Below, in pieces: positions 46,654-54,840 of a DNA stretch of 64,000 bases (positions within the stretch are counted from its first letter, which is position 1; every line of letters begins with the position of its first letter). The DNA comes from DATKIY01 sp963726755 (GTDB lineage: Bacteria > Actinomycetota > Actinomycetes > JAHEKZ01), in NCBI GenBank assembly GCA_963726755.1, contig CAVSDB010000001.1:868001-932000 (forward strand), in the 5' to 3' direction. The position numbers and the translations under genes were made by a program. The notes below the pieces were generated by a model. The model was not told where the DNA came from. It worked only from the letters and a program-made list of their open reading frames with translations, and did no database searches.

Positions 46654-47658
46654 CCTCGCTCCCAGAAGCTCGGTCCGACTGGCTGGGTGAAGCCGCCACG
46701 CGAGACCAAGTATCCCTCGTCATCGACGGTGATCGCGAGTTGAGGCAGGTTGCGAGCCGCCGGTCCGAAGATCACCTCGGCGCTGTTGGCCATGTCGAAG
46801 GTTGACTGGTGGCAGGGGCAAAGCATGTGGTGGGTCTGCTGCTCGTAGAGCCCGAGGGGGCAGCCGACGTGAGTGCAGATCTTGGAGTAGCACAAGATGC
46901 CCTGGAAGTTCCACGGCTCTTCGCCGGGAGGCGTCTGGTCCGAGATGATCTCTGACGGGTCCATCCGGATCAGCAGGACGGCCGACTTGGCGAGCTCGTT
47001 TTGGTTGCCCTCGAGTTCCATTCGCTCGTCGATGCCCTCGGGAACGCCACTGACCAAGGTGCCGACGGTGAGGTCTTCTGGCTTGACCGGCTGGTGGGTC
47101 TCGGCGACGAGAATGCGCGTCGCCGGCTTGTCGTCCCACATCGTGACGCGCAACTGGTCTTCGGGGAGCGGACCGAGGTCACGAAGCAGCACGATGACCG
47201 GCAGACCGATCATCGCCAGTCCGGCGGCCATGCTGCCCAGGATGAACGGGCGACGCTTGATGCCGCTCTCGCCCAAACCGCGTTGGTACTCCTCGAGCAG
47301 GTGATCGCGGTGCTCCTGGTCGGACGCCTCGGCGCTGCGCTTCTGGACGATCTCGACGTCTGGCATCAACTTCTTGGCCCAGTGAATGGCCGCCGCGCCG
47401 ATCAGGAAGAGCGCTAGCCCAAGCAGCACACCGAGCAGCAGGTTGGACGCGTTGATGCCGCCGATGATCGGGAAGTCGATGGACTTGTCGATCGGGGTCG
47501 TGACGTAGACCGACAACGAACCCGACGCTGCACAGCGCGGATGCCAAGAACAGCAGTCCAACCTGACGCTCGGCACGCTTAGCGGCACGCGGATCGATGT
47601 CGCTGCGCCGTGGGTGGTGATCGGGCAGCTGCTCTTCAGCGCGAGGCTCGATCGTCAC
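46650..47658 (-). CDS. qcrA: Rieske iron-sulfur subunit of bc1 (one frame change)
   Basis: It starts at GTG 47656-47658 (TIEPRAEEQLPDHHPRRSDI), overlapping the qcrC stop. The first helix (QVGLLFLASALCSVGFVV) is followed by a frame change near 47525 and YVTTPIDKSIDFPIIGGINA, then two more hydrophobic segments, giving the three-helix anchor typical of actinobacterial QcrA. The [2Fe-2S] site is CTHVGCPLG and CPCHQSTF. The repaired length is about 335 residues. An open frame that starts in qcrC reads through this N-terminus and is an artefact. Confidence 0.9.
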
Positions 47659-48477
47659 TTGGCCTTCACTCCGATCCAGACCGCGACGCCGATAAGGGCG
47701 CCGAGGCCGATGACGAATAGCACCAGAGCCTTCGGTTACTGGGCCCATTCGACCGAGGTCGATGCCGCCATTGTTCGGCTGGTCACGAATCGTCTCGATG
47801 TAGCCGATGATGGCGCGCTTGTCCTCGGGTCGCAGCGTGGTGTCTGGGAACACCGGCATGCTCTGCGGGCCGGTGATCATCGCCGAGTAGATGTGCTTAG
47901 AGGTGGACTCCTTCAACGAAGGCGCGTACTTGCCATTCGTCAGTGCGCCGCCGTTGCCCGAGAAGCTGTGGCACGACGCACAGTTGGCCCGGAACAGTTC
48001 GCCACCCAGTGCCAGTTCCTCAGGCGTAAGGCCAGAGGTGTCGTACTGCTCAGGCGCGGGGATCGCCGGGCCGGGGGCCAACGATGCGACGAAGGCAGCC
48101 AACTGCGCGGTCTCTTCTTCGGTGTAGATCGGCTGCTTGCGGACCGCCTGCGCTTCGGGGTTCGCTAGCGGCATCCGACCAGTGGCCACCTGGAATTCGA
48201 CAGCGGCAGCCCCGACGCCGATGAGTGACGGGCCCGCGACGGTGCCGCCTGGCTGATAGCCACCCTCGGCGTTGAGTCCGTGGCACGACGAGCAGCCCTC
48301 GAGGAACAGTTGCTTGCCCTGCTGGATCTGCGTGGAACTGTCGGCCTCAGAAGCCTGGGCACGGGAGTCGGTCAGTGAGCCGATGATGGCGTAACTGCCG
48401 CCGACGATGAACAACGCCGTCAGGAGGAGCACCGCGGTGGCCCAAGGGCTCCGGCGCCTGGCGAGCAAGAAGGTCAC
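47655..48477 (-). CDS. qcrC: dihaem cytochrome c subunit of bc1 (one frame change)
   Basis: It starts at GTG 48475-48477 (TFLLARRRSPWATAVLLLTA) with an N-terminal anchor. Two c-type haem sites, CSSCHG and CASCHS, lie in tandem cytochrome domains, followed by HIYSAMITGPQSMPVFPDTT with the axial Met. After RMGPVTEG the frame changes near 47735, then reads LVLFVIGLGALIGVAVWIGV and stops, restoring the C-terminal membrane helix and a GTGA overlap with qcrA. Repaired length is about 274 residues. It replaces a soluble cytochrome c, passing electrons to CtaC. Confidence 0.9.
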
Positions 48478-48501
48478 GTCAATGTCCCGGGTCGAGGTCG
48501 G

Positions 48502-49107
48502 CTACTGAATGAAGTAAATGGTGGCGAACAGTGCAATCCAAACGACGTCAACGAAGTGCCAGTAGTACGACACGACGATGGCACGAGTCGCCTGGTCGTG
48601 GTCGAACCGACGCGCCACGTAGGTCGTCACCAAGACGAAGAGGAACGCGATCAGTCCGCCCGTTACGTGCAAGGCGTGGAAGCCAGTGGTGAGGAAGAAG
48701 ACCGAACCGTAAGGCTCGGACGACAGCGTCACACCTTCGTGCGCGAGTTCGGTGTACTCAAAGATCTGGCCGGAGACGAAGAACGCGCCCATCAGGTAGG
48801 TGATGCAGAACCACCGGCGAAGGCCCTTGACGTCACCACGCTCGGCGGCGAATACGCCCATCTGGCAGGTGAAGGACGACGAGACCAGGACCAGAGTGTT
48901 GAGCCCAGCGAACAGCACGTTGAGGTGCACGTCGTTCGGTGGCCAGGGGTCCGGAAGCGTCACCTGGCGGACCGTGAAGTACATCGCGAACAGCGCCGCG
49001 AAGAACATCAATTCCGACGAAAGCCAGACGATGGTTCCGACGCTGACCAGGTTCGGTCGGTTCGGGCCCTGGAGGTGGGCCGTCTCGGCCGCTGTTGCAG
49101 TCGCCAC
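48502..49107 (-). CDS. ctaE: cytochrome c oxidase subunit III
   Basis: From GTG 49105-49107 (ATATAAETAHLQGPNRPNLV) the protein has 201 residues, the normal actinobacterial size; the frame from 49176 adds an Arg/Pro-rich lead that is not family-like. It has five hydrophobic helices, WLSSELMFFAALFAMYF with the conserved Glu, FHALHVTGGLIAFLFVL and the closing YYWHFVDVVWIALFATIYFI. It heads the ctaE-qcrC-qcrA-qcrB unit, 24 bases before qcrC. Confidence 0.95.
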   Translation of the reverse strand: MATATAAETAHLQGPNRPNLVSVGTIVWLSSELMFFAALFAMYFTVRQVTLPDPWPPNDVHLNVLFAGLNTLVLVSSSFTCQMGVFAAERGDVKGLRRWFCITYLMGAFFVSGQIFEYTELAHEGVTLSSEPYGSVFFLTTGFHALHVTGGLIAFLFVLVTTYVARRFDHDQATRAIVVSYYWHFVDVVWIALFATIYFIQ

Positions 49108-49311
49108 GCGCGAGATTATGCCGACTCTTGGACCCCAATGGTGCGGCGGGTCGGACTTTTCCGCGGCGGGTCGCAAATTGTTCGGCCTCGGGCGGTGGTG
49201 GCCCGGCTAGCCAGGTGATCTCGACCAACGCCGACTCGCCCCAAAGACTCGGGCTACGATCGGGGCGCGCCAGCCGCAACGGCCGGTGTCATCGACTGCT
49301 GAGGGAGTTGC

Positions 49312-49734
49312 ATGGCCAGCCAGACGCTCACCGTTCTGGTGTACAGCGATGACGTGGACACCAGAGGTGCTGTGCTTTCCGCCCTCGGGCGACGACCGGC
49401 GTCGGACATCCCAGACCTTGAGTACGTCGAGGTGGCAACCGACTGGGCGGTCATGGATCAGCTCAAGCGTGGCGGCATCGATCTGGTGATTTTGGACGGC
49501 GAAGCGGTTCCCGCTGGTGGGCTCGGAGTGTGCCGCACGATCAAGGACGAGGTCTTCAACGCGCCGCCGGTCTTGGTGCTGTTGGGGCGTCCGCAAGACG
49601 GCTGGCTGGCGTCATGGTCGCGAGCCGACGGAGCCGTCCACCTGCCAATCGACCCGATTGAAACGGCGGCCGCAGTTGCCGGGTTGCTACGGGGTCAGTT
49701 CGCGACGGGTGCCGCCGTCCCTTCTCAGGGGTGA
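49312..49734 (+). CDS. response-regulator receiver-like protein
   Basis: The 140-residue protein starts MASQTLTVLVYSDDVDTRGA, preceded by GAGGGAG. It has a flavodoxin-like receiver pattern: an Asp pair after the first strand (YSDDVDTR), IDLVILDGEAVPAGGLGVCR with the Asp expected to be phosphorylated, and PPVLVLLGRPQDGWLASWSR. No output domain follows. Similar stand-alone receivers lie before trpD in other Actinomycetota; partner kinase unknown. Its stop falls five bases before the trpD ATG. Confidence 0.75.
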   Translation: MASQTLTVLVYSDDVDTRGAVLSALGRRPASDIPDLEYVEVATDWAVMDQLKRGGIDLVILDGEAVPAGGLGVCRTIKDEVFNAPPVLVLLGRPQDGWLASWSRADGAVHLPIDPIETAAAVAGLLRGQFATGAAVPSQG

Positions 49735-49738
49735 CCCC

Positions 49739-50791
49739 ATGACCCCTGCGGCCATCGATTGGCCCACGGTCCTCGGCACGTTGTTACGACGCGAGGACCT
49801 TTCGACCGATGCAGCCCAGTGGGCGATGGGTCAGATCATGGCCGGCGATGCGACCGACGCGCAGATCGCAGGATTCGCAATGGGTCTACGTGCCAAGGGT
49901 GAGAGCGCGGCCGAAATGCGCGGCCTTGCGTCGGCGATGCTCAACGCTGCTCACCGGATCGAGGTACCCGAGCCGACGGTGGACGTCGTCGGGACAGGGG
50001 GTGATCGCTCCCACTCGGTCAATATCTCGACGATGGCAGCACTGGTGGTTGCTGGTGCCGGTGCTCGGGTCGTCAAACACGGAAATCGTGCGGCGTCGTC
50101 GTCTTGCGGTGCAGCAGACGTTCTCGAGGAGCTAGGCGTTGATCTGTCGCTGTCTCCTGATCAGGTGGCTGCGGTCGCCATAGAAGCGGGCATCACCTTT
50201 TGTTTCGCGCAGGTGTTTCACCCCGCCATGCGTTACACGGCCAGTGCGCGACGCGAACTCGGAGTCCCGACCCCGTTCAACTTCTTGGGTCCGTTGACCA
50301 ACCCGGCCCAGCCCACCGCCCAGGCCGTCGGATGTGCCGACCCAAGGATGGCCGGTGTCATGGCGCAGGTGTTCGCTGATCGGGGCGCCTCTGCACTGGT
50401 GTTCCGTGGCGACGATGGCTTGGACGAACTCACTGTGTCGACGACCTCTGCGGTCTGGCTGGTTGCGCAGAGCGAGGTCAACGAGGTGACGTTAGATCCG
50501 CGCGATCTCGGATTCACGCTGTCGCCGGTTGAGTCGTTGCGCGGTGGTGACCGAGCTTTCAACGCCGACGTCGTTCGTCGGCTGCTGTCGGGGGAGGAGC
50601 GAGGACCCATTCGCGACGCGGTTCTGCTCAATGCTGCGGCAGCGCTCGCGGCTTTGGACGGAACAGTGAAGTCCGCTGACGACTTGGTCCCGGCGCTAGC
50701 AGTAGGTCGTGATCGCGCTGTGGAAGCGATCGATTCTGGTGCCGCAGCCTCGACTCTTGATCGTTGGGTTGCGACGACCCGCGGGGACTAG
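49739..50791 (+). CDS. trpD: anthranilate phosphoribosyltransferase
   Basis: This is the second step of tryptophan synthesis, anthranilate plus PRPP. The start is ATG 49739 (MTPAAIDWPTVLGTLLRRED); an upstream in-frame extension to 49517 overlaps the receiver gene and is not real. The PRPP/Mg motifs VDVVGTGGDRSHSVNIST, KHGNRAASSSCGAADVLEEL and FNFLGPLTNPAQP are intact. The length is 350 residues. No other trp gene is visible. The stop overlaps the convergent RAM-domain gene at CTAG. Confidence 0.94.
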   Translation: MTPAAIDWPTVLGTLLRREDLSTDAAQWAMGQIMAGDATDAQIAGFAMGLRAKGESAAEMRGLASAMLNAAHRIEVPEPTVDVVGTGGDRSHSVNISTMAALVVAGAGARVVKHGNRAASSSCGAADVLEELGVDLSLSPDQVAAVAIEAGITFCFAQVFHPAMRYTASARRELGVPTPFNFLGPLTNPAQPTAQAVGCADPRMAGVMAQVFADRGASALVFRGDDGLDELTVSTTSAVWLVAQSEVNEVTLDPRDLGFTLSPVESLRGGDRAFNADVVRRLLSGEERGPIRDAVLLNAAAALAALDGTVKSADDLVPALAVGRDRAVEAIDSGAAASTLDRWVATTRGD

Positions 50792-51069
50792 CTGTCCATC
50801 CCCAACGAGAACGCGGCCTCAAGGTCGTGCCGGCTGTAGGACCGGAATGCGATGTGAGTCTCGGTATGGATGATGCCGGGGATCTTCGCCAGGCGTCCGG
50901 TAATGACCTCAGCGAGCTCATCGTGAGCGCGAACCCGAATCATTGCGATCAGGTCGACGCTTCCGGTGACTGAGTAGACCTCGCTCACCTCGGTGAACTC
51001 CGCGATGGTCTCTGCGACGTCGGGAATGCGATCGACCTCGGTTTGGACGAAGACAATGGCGGTGATCAT
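50788..51069 (-). CDS. stand-alone Lrp/AsnC ligand-binding (RAM) domain protein
   Basis: The start is ATG 51067-51069 (MITAIVFVQTEVDRIPDVAE) with GGAGG at good spacing; a longer frame from 51141 is rejected. The 93 residues form one RAM domain (EVSEVYSVTGSVDLIAMIRV, RLAKIPGIIHTETHIAFRSY) without the helix-turn-helix of Lrp/AsnC regulators. Such proteins bind amino acids or partner with full-length regulators. Adjacent trpD may hint at an amino-acid link, but this is weak. It overlaps the upstream nuclease gene by four bases. Confidence 0.82.
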   Translation of the reverse strand: MITAIVFVQTEVDRIPDVAETIAEFTEVSEVYSVTGSVDLIAMIRVRAHDELAEVITGRLAKIPGIIHTETHIAFRSYSRHDLEAAFSLGMDS

Positions 51070-52835
51070 CGAGTACCTCCGGGAAGGACGGGCGCGCGTG
51101 TCAACTCTAGTCCCGCGGCGCCGTGACGGGGAGTGCTCCAACAGCCGTCGACGTCAACCAGCCGAACTCCGGGGGTGTCGAGCCAACGCAACAACGTCTC
51201 GGCTTCTTCGCTGGATGCAGCAGGAAAGCCACCAGGGGCGGCCGGTACGTCATCGGCCCCAGCGATCAGCGCGGTCGTGAACGGTACGACCGCGACGCCA
51301 CGGTGCGCGTGACCGGCTGCGGCGAGTCGACCGTGGCGGATCACGGCACAGTCCCAACCACCGTTGTTGTCGGGACGGGCGGCGACGAGTTGCCGGCAGC
51401 CGGCGAGGGCGAACAGTCGTTGCGCACGTGCGCAACCGGAAATGAACGTTCGTAGCCGGTCGCGATGGACTGCGGCGTCTTCATAGCGTTCGGCCGCGAT
51501 AAGCGGCTGCATCCGTCGCAGTAGCGCCTCGACGACGGGCCGGGAGTCGGTGGTGATGGCAACCACGGCAGCGTGGACGTGCTGGGCGTAGGCATCGGAT
51601 GACTCAGCCCCCTCGCAAGGGGCTCCGCAGCGCGACATCTCGGCCAGGATGCAGGCCGCGCCCTTGGGCGAGCGCGACAGCCGGCCACTGCACTGCCGAA
51701 GTGGAAAGGCCTCGTGCAGCGCAGCAGCCGCCTCATTTGCCTGGCGGGTAGAACTGAAGGGACCGAGATAGGTGGTCTTGTCGTCCTTGACCGTTCGGAC
51801 CACCGAGAGCCGGGGGAAGGGCTCAACAGTGAGTTTGAGATAGCTCACCTTTTCGGGGAAACGCGAACGACGGTTGTAGCGCGGTTTGTACTCGGCGATC
51901 AGCCGGAGTTCGCGGATCTCGGCTTCGAGGGTGGTCGTGCATGGGATCGCAACAACCTCTTCGGCGATCCCGACCATCTCAGCCATCCGTCTGCGTGACT
52001 CTGACGCCGTGAAGTACTGCTTGACCCGCGACCGCATGTCGACCGATTTACCGACGTAGAGCACGCGCTCCTGCGCGTCGCGAAACAGATAGACACCCGG
52101 CCCTCGCGGTACTCCGTCTGCCAAGTATCGCTTGCGCTGCTGTGCCTGGCTGACTCTGCGCGAGAACGTATCGATGTCTTCGATGGTGGTTACGCCGTGG
52201 CACCCCAGTCGCTCGAAGAGTCCGTGCAGGACGTCGACGGTGGCCCGGGCGTCGTCGAGTGCCCGGTGAGTGGGGGTGGTGGTGGCTCGGAACAACTGAG
52301 CCAACGTCGACAACTTGCAGTTCGGTGCTTCGTCTCGGTCGAGGGTTCGTCGGGCGAGCTTGGCGGTATCGACGACAGCGTGGCGCGGCCACTCGATCTG
52401 TTGTTGCTCGCAGGCCGCCTTGAGGAAGCCCATGTCAAACGGAGCGTTGTGGGCGACGAGCACTGCGCCACGTGCGAACTCCAGGAACGAAGGCAACACC
52501 GCGCCAATACGTGGGGAGTGCGCGACCGTTTCGTCGGTGATGCCGGTGAGAACCGCGATGAAAGCTGGGATCGGTTCTCCCGGGTTGACCAGTGAGTGGA
52601 ACTCACCGATGACCTCGCCAGCACGCGTCTTGACTGCGCCGATCTCAGTGATCTGACAGGCCGTGGGGGAACCACCAGTCGTCTCGAGGTCGACCACCAC
52701 GAAGGTGACGTCCGACAGCGGGGTTCCGAGGTCGTCGAAGGTGGCCTGAACTCCCCGAGGAGACGCGCTCCCCTTTTGAAGTGAGGTGTGCGCCAGTCCA
52801 GCCATGGGATTGACGGTAAGCGCGGGCTCCGACAC
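51066..52835 (-). CDS. DEDDh exonuclease / GIY-YIG (UvrC-like) fusion nuclease
   Basis: The 589-residue protein has an N-terminal DnaQ-like DEDDh 3'-5' exonuclease domain (VVDLETTGG with Asp/Glu, VAHNAPFDMGFL, HRALDDARATVDVL). After a linker comes a GIY-YIG domain of the UvrC N-terminal type (GPGVYLFRDAQERVLYVGKS and RSRVKQYFT). A UvrC-like middle part follows (FPLRQCSG, CILAEMSRCGAPCEG, YEDAAVHRDRLRTF). It corresponds to Rv2191-type proteins, thought to act in DNA repair. The ATG at 52805 (MAGLAHTSLQKG) is an alternative start. It overlaps the RAM-domain gene downstream. Confidence 0.88.
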   Translation of the reverse strand: MSEPALTVNPMAGLAHTSLQKGSASPRGVQATFDDLGTPLSDVTFVVVDLETTGGSPTACQITEIGAVKTRAGEVIGEFHSLVNPGEPIPAFIAVLTGITDETVAHSPRIGAVLPSFLEFARGAVLVAHNAPFDMGFLKAACEQQQIEWPRHAVVDTAKLARRTLDRDEAPNCKLSTLAQLFRATTTPTHRALDDARATVDVLHGLFERLGCHGVTTIEDIDTFSRRVSQAQQRKRYLADGVPRGPGVYLFRDAQERVLYVGKSVDMRSRVKQYFTASESRRRMAEMVGIAEEVVAIPCTTTLEAEIRELRLIAEYKPRYNRRSRFPEKVSYLKLTVEPFPRLSVVRTVKDDKTTYLGPFSSTRQANEAAAALHEAFPLRQCSGRLSRSPKGAACILAEMSRCGAPCEGAESSDAYAQHVHAAVVAITTDSRPVVEALLRRMQPLIAAERYEDAAVHRDRLRTFISGCARAQRLFALAGCRQLVAARPDNNGGWDCAVIRHGRLAAAGHAHRGVAVVPFTTALIAGADDVPAAPGGFPAASSEEAETLLRWLDTPGVRLVDVDGCWSTPRHGAAGLELTRAPVLPGGTR

Positions 52836-52863
52836 TGCGTCCCAACCACGCCGTAAACCGATG

Positions 52864-52911
52864 AGTTGCTAGGCAAAGCGGGCGCTATAGCGCCCGCCCC
52901 GTCTAGCAACT
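52864..52911. repeat. 48-bp palindromic repeat, copy 2
   Basis: It matches 10123-10170 at 45 of 48 positions. Outer arms AGTTGCTAG and CTAGCAACT, inner GCGGGCGC and GCGCCCGC. It lies in the divergent gap between the nuclease gene and the zinc-ribbon gene, so it is not positioned as a terminator here. Confidence 0.8.
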
Positions 52912-52940
52912 CGACGGGCTCCGCGCCGTACGCTCGATGG

Positions 52941-53186
52941 GTGGGCTTGGAACTACCGACCGAGACGACCCGCTGGCGCTGTGCGCAGTGCGGAAACCTC
53001 ACGCGCTTCGACGTCGTGCGGACCTTACGGACGAAGGAGTTCTGGCATCAGGACCTGTCGGGTGCACCGGTCGTAGAGGAGACCGAAGAGTTGGCGTCCA
53101 GCATCGTGTCGGTCGGCTGTCGATGGTGCGCCGGTGGCGGCAACGTCCAACTCGTCGAACGTCCGGAGTTAGATGAGCCCAGGTGA
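52941..53186 (+). CDS. small zinc-ribbon protein
   Basis: From GTG 52941 the 81-residue product reads GLELPTETTRWRCAQCGNLT and ends LVERPELDEPR. Two CxxC pairs (CAQC near residue 16 and CRWC near residue 63) make a zinc ribbon. Between them is FDVVRTLRTKEFWHQDLSGA. A frame from 52866 would translate the palindromic repeat and is not credible. Similar short ribbon proteins precede the NlpC/P60 locus in other actinobacteria; function unknown. A DNA- or RNA-binding role is possible but not shown. Confidence 0.65.
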   Translation: MGLELPTETTRWRCAQCGNLTRFDVVRTLRTKEFWHQDLSGAPVVEETEELASSIVSVGCRWCAGGGNVQLVERPELDEPR

Positions 53187-53256
53187 GTTGTCGGAGGTGC
53201 CCTCTAGCGTCGTGAGCGTTCGACCAAGGTGGTCCGAACGCCCAGGAGGACCCGAG

Positions 53257-53526
53257 ATGATCATCGACTGCGAGACCTGTGAGGTCCGAGGCGACGCCTG
53301 CGGCGACTGCGTTGTGGCAGTTCTGCTGGGAACTCCTCCCGTACTTGGCAGCGAAGAACGTCGAGCGCTTGAGGTGCTGTCGGATTCGGGGCTGATTCCA
53401 CCGCTGCGGCTGGTGCAGGCCCGGCAGGACCCGGTTTCTGGTGGGTCAGATAGCGGCCCGAAGTCGCCGGAACCCGGCCCTCGTGTGACCGACGACACAC
53501 CCGGCCGGAGCACGCAGGCTGTTTGA
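53257..53526 (+). CDS. small Cys-motif protein (CETC/CGDC)
   Basis: The start is ATG 53257, preceded by AGGAGG, giving 89 residues: MIIDCETCEVRGDACGDCVV, then AVLLGTPPVLGSEERRALEV and LIPPLRLVQARQDP, followed by a Pro/Ser-rich disordered tail. The two CxxC pairs within 15 residues suggest a metal or Fe-S site. This family is conserved directly upstream of the c-di-AMP-controlled NlpC/P60 gene in Actinomycetota, with unknown function. A longer frame from 53173 overlaps the preceding gene and is rejected. Confidence 0.65.
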   Translation: MIIDCETCEVRGDACGDCVVAVLLGTPPVLGSEERRALEVLSDSGLIPPLRLVQARQDPVSGGSDSGPKSPEPGPRVTDDTPGRSTQAV

Positions 53527-53609
53527 TCCTGGCGTCAGGTCTTACTAGGGTGGCTGGCGGATCAGGGGTGATCGGCCGTTCACCGAATGGCGCCACTGAT
53601 TTCCGCCGA

Positions 53610-53750
53610 GTTCGGTTCGCACGGATGCGAACTGGAGCCGGGGACCCAGGTTCCTGGGGCGAATCGGTGTCCTCTTCACAGAGGATGTCGTAGGGCCTTC
53701 CCCGCCCGAGCCCGTCAGCTCACCCGGTAGGCGGCGAGGGAAAAGGAGAG
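53610..53750 (+). promoter_or_regulatory. cyclic di-AMP (ydaO/yuaA) riboswitch
   Basis: The leader contains the conserved blocks in order: CCGGGGACCCAGG, TCCTGGGGCGAATCGG, GTAGGGCCTTCC, CCGCCCGAGCCCGTCAGCT, CACCCGGTAGGCGGCGAG, then AAAAGGAG shortly before the start of the NlpC/P60 gene. This block order and location are those of the actinobacterial c-di-AMP riboswitch. It usually turns expression off at high c-di-AMP, linking wall hydrolysis to osmotic state. Boundaries are approximate. Confidence 0.85.
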
Positions 53751-53758
53751 CCGCCTAC

Positions 53759-54815
53759 GTGGCGACCCGCCGAATTTCGCGTGCCGTGAGCCTGCTCACC
53801 GCCGCCGGGCTCAGCATCTCAGCCATCGCGTTGCTTCCTGGAACCAGCACCGCCGACCCCAACCTCTCGATCTCTGAGGTACAGCAGCGGGTCGACGTTC
53901 TGTACGGAGAAGCCGAAGCCGCCACCGAGCGCGCTCACAACGCCACCGTCCAGGTGCAGCAAGCCAGGGAACACCTGCAGCGCGTCAAGAAGCAGCTTCA
54001 GGCGCAGCAGAAGGAATTCGACTCCCTCTCTGAAGCGATCGCTGATTACGCGGCGCAGTTGTACGCCAGCGGTGGCATCGACCCCACGCTGCAAATGATG
54101 TTCTCGTCGAACCCCGATGACTTCCTGCTTCAGTCGCAGGTCCTTGAGCAGGTAACCACCACTCAGGACGCCGAACTTCGTCAGGCCCAGACTGCGCAAC
54201 TGGCGTTGCAGCAGACCCAGACGATGGTTGATCAAGAAGTCGCGCACCTGCGAGACCTGCAGGCAGAGGCCGCGAAAGAAAAGGCATCGGCAAACTCCAA
54301 GCTCCAAGAGGCACAGACGCTGCTGTCACGCCTCAAGGCAGCACAGCGGCAGCGGTTGGCCAACCAAGAGGCGCAGCGCGCGCAGGATGCCGCTCAGGCG
54401 TCCCAGGACGCCGTCAGCAACGTTCCCACGCAGCCCACGGTTCTCGAGTGCGGGAAGCGGTCGCGGTGCGGTTGCTGCCTCGTTCGCCAGAGCCCAACTC
54501 GGCAAGCCGTATGTCTTCGGCGCCGCCGGACCTTCAGCTTTCGACTGCTCTGGCCTGACGATGGCTGCCTGGGCCCAGGTTGGCGTGTATCTCCCGCACT
54601 CTGCGAGCGCTCAGTACGCCATGACCACCAGGATCGACCAGTCGCAGTTGGAGCCAGGTGACCTGCTCTTCTTCTACAGCGATATTCACCACGTGGGGAT
54701 GTACGTCGGTGGCGGGATCTTCGTCCACGCGGCGAACCCAAGCGTTGGCGTGGTTGCTGAGTCGTTGAACAGCAGCTACTACCAGTCGGTTTACATGGGC
54801 GCGGGCCGTCCCTAA
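53759..54815 (+). CDS. RipC-like secreted NlpC/P60 peptidoglycan endopeptidase (one frame change)
   Basis: The start is GTG 53759 with a signal peptide (VSLLTAAGLSISAIALLPGT). A long coiled coil spans about residues 35-215, rich in Gln/Ala/Glu (QVQQAREHLQRVKKQLQAQQ and similar), and probably acts as a regulatory rod. After NVPTQPTV the frame changes near 54440, then comes the catalytic domain: QLGKPYVFGAAGPSAFDCSG with the catalytic Cys, HHVGMYVGGGIFVHA with the His residues. It cleaves D-Glu-mDAP bonds in peptides of the wall. Repaired length is about 352 residues. Control by the c-di-AMP riboswitch is inferred. Confidence 0.88.
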
Positions 54816-54840
54816 CTGAGTTGGCTCCTACCATCGTGGT

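Noticed and set aside
47179..48477. Apparent QcrC-QcrA fusion
   Set aside because: Reading through the frame change skips the real QcrC C-terminal helix and the normal stop; QcrA has its own GTG start.
49517..49738. 74-residue N-terminal extension of TrpD
   Set aside because: It is antiparallel in composition to TrpD, overlaps the receiver gene in another frame, and the ATG at 49739 gives the family start.
52190..53002. 270-residue minus-strand frame that includes the palindromic repeat
   Set aside because: Out of frame with the DEDDh nuclease and very Ser/Arg/Pro-rich; a shadow frame.
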